The position numbers were made by a program, and so were the translations under genes. Below are positions 1-5,208 of a DNA stretch of 5,208 nucleotides, in pieces. Source of the stretch: Candidatus Hydrothermota bacterium (GTDB taxonomy: Bacteria; Hydrothermota; Hydrothermia; B15-G9); contig QNDP01000125.1 in assembly GCA_003645975.1 (NCBI GenBank), forward strand, positions 1-5,208. Reading direction: 5' to 3'. How positions within the stretch are numbered: the first letter of the stretch is position 1; each line of letters begins with the position of its first letter. The notes below the pieces were generated by a model. That model saw nothing but the letters and a program-made list of their open reading frames with translations, searched no databases and was not told where the DNA came from.

Positions 1-1608
1 AACGGATTGAACTTGATAGTGGGGGAGCGGGCTGATCCGGAAAGAATTGGAAAGTTAGACAAGAAGGCTGAAGTGATCGCCGTCTTCCATTTGGAAAACA
101 AACACATCCTTTGGCTCAGGGAGATGGGCTTCGATGTGGATGACTCGACGCTCATCATAAGGAGAGTCATAAGAAAGTCAGGGTCAAAAAGTTATGTTAA
201 CGGCGTCCCTGTAACCCAAAGTCAACTGCGGAAAATAACACGAAAATTGCTCGACATTCACGGACAGCACACCCACCAGATGCTTCTGGACGAATCCACT
301 CACATCGATTTCCTCGACAAATTCGGCGGGTTGGTCTCAGAAGCTCAAAAAGTCGCACAGCTTTTCAGAGAATGGAAATCCGCCGAAGCCGAACTGAACG
401 AGGAAAGGCGGAGAATCGAAGAGCTTAAAAAGATGAGGGATTTTCTTGAGTATCAATACAAGGAACTTGCGAGCGCCGAGTTGAAAGAGGGCGAAGATGA
501 GGATTTGGAGAGGCGAATCGCCGTATTGTCCAACATAGAGCGACTGAAAGAAGGTTTATTGGCTTCGCTGTCAATGCTTTATGAGGATGAGAACTCGGCT
601 CATTCGCTGGTGAGCCGCTCAAAGAACATCCTCGACGAACTCGCAAGGTTTGACCCGAAAATCGAGGAGATCGCCGACAAATTGGACGAACTCGAGACCG
701 AACTGTCGGACATAGGCACATCTCTGGCATCGATAATGGAATCGCTCGTCTATGACCCCAACGAACTGAACGAATTGAACGCCAGACTCGCCATGTTGAA
801 CCGCCTTAAAAGCAAATATCACAAGGACATAAAAGGGCTCATCGATCTCAAAAACGAATTGAAAGAAAAGCTCCAGTCCTTAGAGCTCGGGGACATCAAG
901 ATCAAAGAGCTTGAGCAGAAGGTCGCTTTGGCTGAAAAGAAGTTCATGGATGCGGCAGAAGAGCTTTCACAAAAAAGGAGAGCGGCAGCCGATAAATTTG
1001 AAAAACGAGTGGAAAAAGAACTCTCGGAGCTTGGGATGGGCGACGCAAAGTTCACAGTCGAATTCCAAAGGGCGGAACCTTCGGAAAAAGGCATCGATCA
1101 GGTGAGATTCTCCATGTTAAAACCTTCAGAACATGGAATCGACAGGATCCGATTCATGATTGCGACCATTCCGGGCCAAGAGCCTCGACCTCTGACGAAG
1201 ATAGTTTCGGGTGGTGAACTTTCGCGCATCATGTTGGCCCTAAAGGTGGTTCTCGCGGAGGTCGATGAGGTCGAAACGCTGGTTTTCGACGAGATCGATG
1301 TCGGGATCGGCGGACGCATAGCTGAAGCCGTTGGTCGCAAAATGCATCAGGTGGCGAAAACGAGGCAGGTGATTGCAGTTACGCATCTCCCGCAAATCGC
1401 CGCATTCGCTGACCGACATTTCAAAGTCGAAAGGTCAACGCTCGACGGCGTTACAAAGGCACAGATAGAACAACTTGACGAACAAAAGAGGGTTTTGGAA
1501 CTGGCGAGGATGATCGCAGGCGACAGAATTTCAGAAACTTCCATTAAACAAGCAGAAGAGCTTATCATGAGTTCCCGCTACAGGGATGTAACTTCTCGGG
1601 GAGGTTGA
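1..1608 (+). CDS. recN: DNA repair protein RecN, 5'-truncated by window edge
   Basis: RecN is a cytoplasmic SMC-like ATPase that acts early in recombinational repair of double-strand breaks, holding broken DNA together for the RecA pathway. The reading frame is open from base 1 (N-G-L-N-L-I-V-G-E-R-A-D), so the TTG at 7 is not the true start. Compared with the usual length of about 550-570 residues, roughly 40-45 residues including the Walker A loop lie upstream. In-window numbering (base 1 = residue 1): the family motif IHGQHTHQ follows the N-terminal ATPase lobe; long Glu/Lys-rich coiled-coil arms span roughly residues 110-175 and 255-345; the ABC signature SGGELSR is at 403-409; Walker B LVFDEID ends near catalytic Glu431, followed by the D-loop VGIGG; the H-loop His462 sits in THLPQIAA. 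An apparent 15-residue tandem duplication precedes the signature motif. The gene is followed after 6 nt by a methyltransferase gene. Identification is firm. Confidence 0.97.
   Translation, partial: NGLNLIVGERADPERIGKLDKKAEVIAVFHLENKHILWLREMGFDVDDSTLIIRRVIRKSGSKSYVNGVPVTQSQLRKITRKLLDIHGQHTHQMLLDESTHIDFLDKFGGLVSEAQKVAQLFREWKSAEAELNEERRRIEELKKMRDFLEYQYKELASAELKEGEDEDLERRIAVLSNIERLKEGLLASLSMLYEDENSAHSLVSRSKNILDELARFDPKIEEIADKLDELETELSDIGTSLASIMESLVYDPNELNELNARLAMLNRLKSKYHKDIKGLIDLKNELKEKLQSLELGDIKIKELEQKVALAEKKFMDAAEELSQKRRAAADKFEKRVEKELSELGMGDAKFTVEFQRAEPSEKGIDQVRFSMLKPSEHGIDRIRFMIATIPGQEPRPLTKIVSGGELSRIMLALKVVLAEVDEVETLVFDEIDVGIGGRIAEAVGRKMHQVAKTRQVIAVTHLPQIAAFADRHFKVERSTLDGVTKAQIEQLDEQKRVLELARMIAGDRISETSIKQAEELIMSSRYRDVTSRGG
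1078..1167 (+). repeat. 15-codon imperfect tandem duplication inside recN
   Basis: Two adjacent 45-base units (1078-1122 and 1123-1167) encode PSEKGIDQVRFSMLK and PSEHGIDRIRFMIAT. The shared frame is PSE-x-GID-x-(V/I)RF. RecN proteins as I know them have a single G-(I/L)-D-x-(V/I)-x-F strand leading into the I-(A/S)-T-x-x-G-E segment just before the ABC signature; here the second copy fills that role and the first appears extra. The copies have diverged at synonymous and replacement sites, so the duplication is not recent. The frame is kept and all downstream motifs are intact. Confidence 0.65.
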
Positions 1609-1614
1609 AATAGG

Positions 1615-2505
1615 ATGCCTTTGTCCACAACGAAGGAAAAGCCAAAAGTAAAGACAAAATTGTCGGGTAAAAAATGGCTCACCTACTCAATAAGTGTTTG
1701 GGATGACATAAAAAGGAACTCTGAGGAGCGAAAGCTCAAACATCCGGCTATGTTCCCTTTGATGTTGGTGGACAGACTGTTGGACTGTTACTACTGGGGC
1801 GACAAAGGCGTGGTTTTAGACCCATTTTTAGGTTCGGGCACCACTTTGATCTCGGCCCTCGGACGAGGCCTTTCAGGTGTCGGATTTGAAATCGTCAAAG
1901 AATTCGCTGTCCTATCCTACAAAAGGCTTTGGTTCTACTCAAATAGCGATTTGTTCGCAACACCGCAAAAGAGGAAGCTTGAAATTGACATCCTCAAAAG
2001 ACCTCAAAAACTTAGATTTCGAGACGATATCCAGAAGTTTTTCATAATCCAAAACGATGTCAGGCGCATTTTGGAATTTTTAGAGCCGGAATCCATCGAC
2101 ATCATGATAACTTCTCCGCCCTATTGGAACATCCATCGGCGCAAAAGGAGCGCCGATAACAAACGAGCCAGACCATACTCGGACTTGGACACCGATTTAG
2201 GGAACATTCCAAGCTATGAGGCGTTCCTGAACGAATTAAAGGGCATATTTTCAAAAATCAATGTTGTCATGAAAGCAGGGAGCTATTCGATAGTCGATGT
2301 CATGGATCTGCGCGTGTTTTCGGAATTCATCCCGTTCCACATCGATGTAATTCGGATAATGCAGGATGTCGGTTTCAGTTTGGAGGACATCATCATTTGG
2401 AACAGAGTAAATGATTATAACAACTTGAGGCCTTTGGGTTACCCCTACAAGTTCATCGTGAACAAGGTGCACGAATATGTGTTGATTTTTAGGAAAAAAG
2501 GCTAA
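1615..2505 (+). CDS. Site-specific DNA methyltransferase, probably N4-cytosine
   Basis: This 296-residue protein is an S-adenosylmethionine-dependent DNA methyltransferase of the amino-methylating type (N4-cytosine or N6-adenine). Visible motifs in order are: HPAMFP (43-48, the segment that usually precedes motif I), the SAM-binding loop DPFLGSGTT (69-77, motif I), GVGFEI with acidic Glu92 (motif II), TSPPYW (166-171, catalytic motif IV), a basic stretch His174-Arg186 that may contact DNA, GSYSIVDVMD (222-231), and IIIWNR (259-264). SPPY rather than NPPY/DPPY favours N4-cytosine, but the assignment is not certain. Motif I precedes motif IV, unlike the permuted beta-class order common for SPPY enzymes. 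The ATG start has a strong Shine-Dalgarno, GGGGAGG at 1598-1604, inside the end of recN. The gene lies 6 nt after recN and 13 nt before a LAGLIDADG-like gene, so it probably protects host DNA in a restriction-modification cassette. It could instead be an orphan methylase. The recognition site cannot be read from the sequence. Confidence 0.9.
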   Translation: MPLSTTKEKPKVKTKLSGKKWLTYSISVWDDIKRNSEERKLKHPAMFPLMLVDRLLDCYYWGDKGVVLDPFLGSGTTLISALGRGLSGVGFEIVKEFAVLSYKRLWFYSNSDLFATPQKRKLEIDILKRPQKLRFRDDIQKFFIIQNDVRRILEFLEPESIDIMITSPPYWNIHRRKRSADNKRARPYSDLDTDLGNIPSYEAFLNELKGIFSKINVVMKAGSYSIVDVMDLRVFSEFIPFHIDVIRIMQDVGFSLEDIIIWNRVNDYNNLRPLGYPYKFIVNKVHEYVLIFRKKG

Positions 2506-2513
2506 GAGGAGAG
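2505..2513 (+). promoter_or_regulatory. Ribosome binding site of the LAGLIDADG-like gene
   Basis: The purine run AGAGGAGAG begins at the last base of the methyltransferase stop codon (TAA, 2503-2505). It sits 5 nt before the ATG at 2519 and supports that start. The 13-nt gap leaves no room for a promoter or terminator between the two genes, so they are probably co-transcribed. Confidence 0.7.
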
Positions 2514-2518
2514 ATAAC

Positions 2519-3424
2519 ATGTTAGATTACCTTGATTATGATGTGGCTTATTTTCTCGGAATGATTATAGCTAGGGGAAAAATTATCCAAAATTCTACGA
2601 CTTACAGAATAAATATTGAATTTCCTTTCACTAAACCTGCGATGGGTGGTTTTTCGCAATTTCACGAGTTTATATCAAGTATAGCCACTAAGATCTTGCC
2701 CAGAGCCAAGAATCTGTTAGGTAAAGAGGTGGACATTTATGCCTCTGAAAGTTCTAAAACTGTCTCAATGGTCATAAACCTACCGATCCACAACATTGCA
2801 TCCAGAAATTTCAAATTATTGTTAAAAAACAAAACATCCTATCGCGAATTTAGGGTTCCGGACGTTATAAAGAACGCCTCAGACACACAAATAGTCAAAG
2901 AATTCATGAGAGGATTCGCAGATGTCGCTGGAAATATCCGCCGATCAAATCGCTATATTCAAGGACGCCACAGAGTTTTCCTTGATGTCTTATTTCCTAA
3001 TTGGCGATTACCGGTGGAACTCTGTTTCTTATTACAAAATAAGTTGGATGTCCCTGTCCATTCCATCTTATGGTCTCATCCAAACTTAAGAGGGGGCAAG
3101 GCATTGCCAAGAGAACACCAAATTAGAATTTATGCCTCTGACTTTTTGAAAATCGGGTTTTACATAGATTTTAAGCAAAAACTTCTGGAATTGCTTGTAG
3201 CTGAAGATGAGACCTATGGGAGAGTATCGCCAACGTCCAAATGCAAGGGATTAAAAAGGTATCGCAGAAAACCAAGGGTCTCCGAAGAGAAAAACGAAAT
3301 TCTGCCAAAGGCTGTAAGAACCCACTTTGACGCCTTTTGGGAAATCTGTGCAATCATGGGATGTCCCTATGCTAAACCATATTTAGAAGAGAAAAGGAGA
3401 GAGCTATTTGAAGGAGACGATTGA
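2519..3424 (+). CDS. LAGLIDADG-fold protein with degenerate catalytic sites, putative restriction specificity subunit
   Basis: This 301-residue protein carries two LAGLIDADG-like helices: FLGMIIARG (12-20) and MRGFADVAG (130-138). Their spacing of about 118 residues is typical of monomeric two-repeat homing endonucleases. Beta-rich segments follow each helix (about 29-37 and 150-160), and QIRIYASDFLKIGF (201-214) resembles the end of the second repeat. In active enzymes the eighth motif position is the metal-binding Asp/Glu; here it is Arg19 in the first motif and Ala137 in the second. The fold is therefore probably kept for DNA binding while cleavage is lost. A C-terminal extension has a basic patch (Lys241-Arg253) and a helix-like segment with Cys276 and Cys282; it may bind a partner. 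The stop overlaps a possible start of a PD-(D/E)xK nuclease gene, and a methyltransferase lies just upstream, which suggests a DNA-recognition role in a restriction system. A decayed free-standing homing endonuclease is the alternative. The coding sequence is AT-richer than recN. Confidence 0.72.
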   Translation: MLDYLDYDVAYFLGMIIARGKIIQNSTTYRINIEFPFTKPAMGGFSQFHEFISSIATKILPRAKNLLGKEVDIYASESSKTVSMVINLPIHNIASRNFKLLLKNKTSYREFRVPDVIKNASDTQIVKEFMRGFADVAGNIRRSNRYIQGRHRVFLDVLFPNWRLPVELCFLLQNKLDVPVHSILWSHPNLRGGKALPREHQIRIYASDFLKIGFYIDFKQKLLELLVAEDETYGRVSPTSKCKGLKRYRRKPRVSEEKNEILPKAVRTHFDAFWEICAIMGCPYAKPYLEEKRRELFEGDD

Positions 3425-3429
3425 AGATG
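3411..3429 (+). promoter_or_regulatory. Ribosome binding site and overlapping start/stop of the nuclease gene
   Basis: AAGGAG (3411-3416) lies inside the last codons of the LAGLIDADG-like gene. Two starts are possible. TTG at 3421 shares TTGA with the upstream stop TGA (3422-3424) and is only 4 nt from the Shine-Dalgarno. ATG at 3427 is 10 nt away and gives a protein two residues shorter. The sequence does not decide between them; either way the two genes are likely translationally coupled. Confidence 0.65.
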
Positions 3430-3927
3430 CGTGAAGTTCAACTATACCCAGATGTTGCAATGTGGCTTAAGGAATTTCTAAAACAGCGCCACAAATATGG
3501 ACTTAAGCTATTAGAAGTCGAAGATACACACAGTGTTACCGTAGCAGAATTTCTAAGAAAACACAAGGCACTGAAATATTTTCCAGACGGTGAAAGTTTT
3601 GAAATCTATGTGGATATTTCCGGCATAGCCGTGCAAAAATTTCGAGATAAAGAGAAAGCAAGCTTGGCGATTATCGAAGTCAAAACCAACCCAATCAACT
3701 TGCTAAGCTTTGCTCAAATATTGGGATATGCACGCGTAGTAAGGCCGACTTATGCTTTTATCATATCTCCTAAAGGTTGGGGGCGAGCCTTGCATAGACT
3801 TGTCGTTGTGCACAAAAGGAACGATGTTCTTCAATTTGCTCCAAACAGGCATATCGTTGTTGCTCTCTGGGACACAAAGGGAAGACAAATACGACTCGGC
3901 GACATCTTGGCAAACCTCGCCCTCTGA
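3421..3927 (+). CDS. Small PD-(D/E)xK nuclease, putative restriction endonuclease subunit
   Basis: This protein of 168 residues (166 if the ATG at 3427 is used) has the core of the PD-(D/E)xK phosphodiesterase fold. A hydrophobic strand FEIYVDISG carries Asp65, and 21 residues later the strand LAIIEVKT carries the Glu86-x-Lys88 pair. The helix FAQILGYARVV holds Gln99, and the strand YAFIISP follows; this order matches restriction-endonuclease-like nucleases in general. The expected role is metal-dependent cleavage of DNA. The protein is short and shows no obvious separate DNA-recognition domain, which fits cutting in partnership with the LAGLIDADG-like product of the overlapping upstream gene. 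The N-terminal 55 residues are helical and charged and could mediate that contact. Sampled lines near 35% GC set it apart from the following gene. I do not recognise a named enzyme; a nuclease of another pathway cannot be excluded. Confidence 0.75.
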   Translation: MKMREVQLYPDVAMWLKEFLKQRHKYGLKLLEVEDTHSVTVAEFLRKHKALKYFPDGESFEIYVDISGIAVQKFRDKEKASLAIIEVKTNPINLLSFAQILGYARVVRPTYAFIISPKGWGRALHRLVVVHKRNDVLQFAPNRHIVVALWDTKGRQIRLGDILANLAL

Positions 3928-3955
3928 ACCTTTAAAATGAACTCCAAACTTTCCG

Positions 3956-3963
3956 AAAAAGGA
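3956..3963 (+). promoter_or_regulatory. Ribosome binding site of the SpoIID-like gene
   Basis: AAAAAGGA lies 7 nt before the ATG at 3971. In this frame the nearest upstream stop is TGA at 3938-3940, and no ATG, GTG or TTG codon lies between it and 3971, so this site fixes the start. The rest of the 43-nt gap (3928-3970) shows no convincing terminator hairpin and no clear promoter. Confidence 0.65.
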
Positions 3964-3970
3964 TCCGGTC

Positions 3971-5208
3971 ATGAACGCACCAACTGTCAGAATCGGAATA
4001 ATCCAAGATAAGCCAAAAGTTACTTTTAGGTCTTTGGGCGGAGACGCACTTTTAAAAAGTGTGCACGGCGACATCCAATTCCAGATAGCCGAAGGAAAGA
4101 CCATAGAAGTCCAAGCCAACGAAAGCCCTCTGCCCGGCCGCTGGCTCGTGTTCGCATCGGAATCCAAAAATCGGAGCGAAACTGAATTGATTGTGGAAAA
4201 ACTTAAACGAAGGTGGCCAAACAAACCCGTCGGTTTTGTCCAAGTCGGCAGGGTGATCAGACCTCCAGACGCCACAAAAGTCATTTCGGACAATCGAGCT
4301 TATTGGGTCTATGTCGAGGCAAACTCGGAACTTGAGGCACAGGACATCGCCTCGAAACTCGAATCGGAAGGCTGGTTCCCCTGGGTGAGATTTGAACGGA
4401 TGTGGCGCTCTCGAGGCGCTCTGACCGTCAAAACTTCTGACATGGAAGTCGATATAATCGAGGGATTTAGGGTTATTCCCAGTGAAAAAAACGGCCTGAT
4501 CGAAATAGACGGTGTGATCGTCGGCATCGGTTTTCATTGGCAACACGAGGAGCCGCAAAGCTTCAGAGGCATCATGGAATTCGTGGTCGGCAAACTCGGC
4601 GGCGTAACCGTCATCAACGAACTTACGATAGACGAGTATCTTTTCAGCGTTAACTCGTCCGAGATGGTGAACGCCATGCACATCGAACTGCTCAAAGCCC
4701 AAACCGTCATCGCACGCAGCACCGTTTTGGCGACAATCGGACGCCATCACTACGATGACCCGTTCGACCTCTGCGCCGACGATCATTGTCAGGTCTATCG
4801 TGGCACTTCGCGCGAGATCGAAAAATCGATCGATGCGGTCGTCGGAACCGACGGAGAGGTGTTGACATTTAACGGAGAGGTGTGCGACACACGATACGCA
4901 AAGGTCTGCGGAGGTATCACAGAATCGTTCAAGTCCGTCTGGGGGATCAGGGATGTGCCTTACCTCGTCCCGGTCGTCGATGCACCAGCCGACGAAGATG
5001 TGGTCTTTCCAGCGGATACCGAAGAGCGTGCAAGAAAGTTCATCGATTCAAGGCCCAAAGCCTTCTGCAACCTCGATTCCGCCGATGTCCCGTTTTACCT
5101 CCGCTACGCCCGCAAGTATTTCAGGTGGAAAGTCGAATATTCGAGGGAGGAGCTTGAGGAGATAATCAAAATGAAGACCGGGATCGATTTCGGTAAGCTC
5201 AAAGACAT
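3971..5208 (+). CDS. SpoIID/LytB-domain protein, 3'-truncated by window edge
   Basis: The frame is open from ATG 3971 to the window end (412 complete codons, no stop). SpoIID-type enzymes are lytic transglycosylases that cut glycan strands of peptidoglycan, known from sporulation engulfment but also present in many non-sporulating bacteria. Residues 1-190 are a beta-rich N-terminal region. The SpoIID core follows: VINELTIDEYLF (about 214-225), SSEM with the expected catalytic Glu231, then ELLKAQTVIARS. FDLCADDHCQVY has Cys268, His272 and Cys273, equivalents of zinc ligands in SpoIID structures. VCGGITESF starts near residue 312 (Cys313), and FRWKVEYSREEL lies near 390-401. No signal peptide is visible and no upstream start exists to add one. 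The motif set resembles the long SpoIID/LytB proteins of Bacteroidetes-like bacteria. GC is higher than in the preceding two genes (about 57% in sampled lines), as expected for native chromosome. It follows the nuclease gene after 43 nt and shows no functional link to it. Confidence 0.9.
   Translation, partial: MNAPTVRIGIIQDKPKVTFRSLGGDALLKSVHGDIQFQIAEGKTIEVQANESPLPGRWLVFASESKNRSETELIVEKLKRRWPNKPVGFVQVGRVIRPPDATKVISDNRAYWVYVEANSELEAQDIASKLESEGWFPWVRFERMWRSRGALTVKTSDMEVDIIEGFRVIPSEKNGLIEIDGVIVGIGFHWQHEEPQSFRGIMEFVVGKLGGVTVINELTIDEYLFSVNSSEMVNAMHIELLKAQTVIARSTVLATIGRHHYDDPFDLCADDHCQVYRGTSREIEKSIDAVVGTDGEVLTFNGEVCDTRYAKVCGGITESFKSVWGIRDVPYLVPVVDAPADEDVVFPADTEERARKFIDSRPKAFCNLDSADVPFYLRYARKYFRWKVEYSREELEEIIKMKTGIDFGKLKD

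Noticed and set aside
1..9. TTG at position 7 as the recN start
   Set aside because: The frame continues upstream to base 1 with RecN-like residues, and the Walker A segment is missing, so the gene begins before the window.
425..1568. Several minus-strand open frames opposite recN
   Set aside because: RecN motifs run across the whole region on the + strand; the antisense frames are Ser-rich shadows of Glu/Lys-rich coiled coil.
2519..3424. LAGLIDADG protein as an intein or intron-encoded homing endonuclease
   Set aside because: It has its own RBS, start and stop and lies between two complete genes. No extein joins, splice-junction residues or intron structure are visible.
3928..3970. Possible terminator or promoter in the gap before the SpoIID-like gene
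   Set aside because: No GC-rich stem followed by a T run, and no convincing -35/-10 pair, can be seen in these 43 bases. The GGATCC palindrome is too short to mean anything.
3703..4293. Minus-strand open frame of 196 codons
   Set aside because: It overlaps the nuclease 3' end and the SpoIID-like 5' end in antisense, has no family motif, and would conflict with two better-supported genes.
4052..4786. Minus-strand open frame of 244 codons
   Set aside because: It lies wholly antisense to the SpoIID-like coding sequence, whose conserved motifs are clear. The translated product shows no recognisable domain.
4882..5165. Two overlapping + strand frames in other registers
   Set aside because: Both are shadows of the SpoIID frame, which stays open to the window end and carries the conserved VCGGITES and FRWKVEYS segments.

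Overview
The window is bacterial chromosomal DNA, because it carries recN, a bacteria-specific SMC-like repair gene, and a SpoIID/LytB-domain gene. All five genes I can support lie on the + strand and are packed tightly. Arginine is often encoded by AGA/AGG and the proteins are rich in Glu and Lys. This fits a thermophile or an uncultured lineage but proves neither. The SpoIID-like protein resembles the long SpoIID/LytB proteins I associate with Bacteroidetes and related phyla. I cannot name the phylum.

Layout: (1) positions 1-1608 hold the 3' nine-tenths of recN; the Walker A part lies upstream of the window. (2) 1615-2505 is a DNA methyltransferase with a TSPPYW catalytic motif, probably N4-cytosine, starting 6 nt after the recN stop. 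(3) 2519-3424 is a two-motif LAGLIDADG-fold protein in which the catalytic acids of both motifs are replaced by Arg and Ala. (4) 3421 (or 3427)-3927 is a 168-residue PD-(D/E)xK nuclease whose start touches the stop of the preceding gene. (5) 3971 to the window end is a SpoIID/LytB-family protein that runs off the right edge. No stretch over 300 bases lacks a gene, and the largest gap is 43 nt (3928-3970).

The point of interest is genes 2-4. They look like a compact restriction-modification cassette set between two housekeeping-type genes. The methyltransferase comes first, followed by a probably non-cutting LAGLIDADG protein that may read the DNA site, and a small nuclease that may supply the cutting centre. 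The two nuclease-side genes are visibly AT-richer than recN and the SpoIID gene (about 28-47% GC in sampled 60-base lines, against about 47-57%), which suggests horizontal acquisition. The pairing of an inactive LAGLIDADG reader with a separate PD-(D/E)xK cutter is an inference from motifs and gene order. I do not recall it as a well-described restriction architecture.
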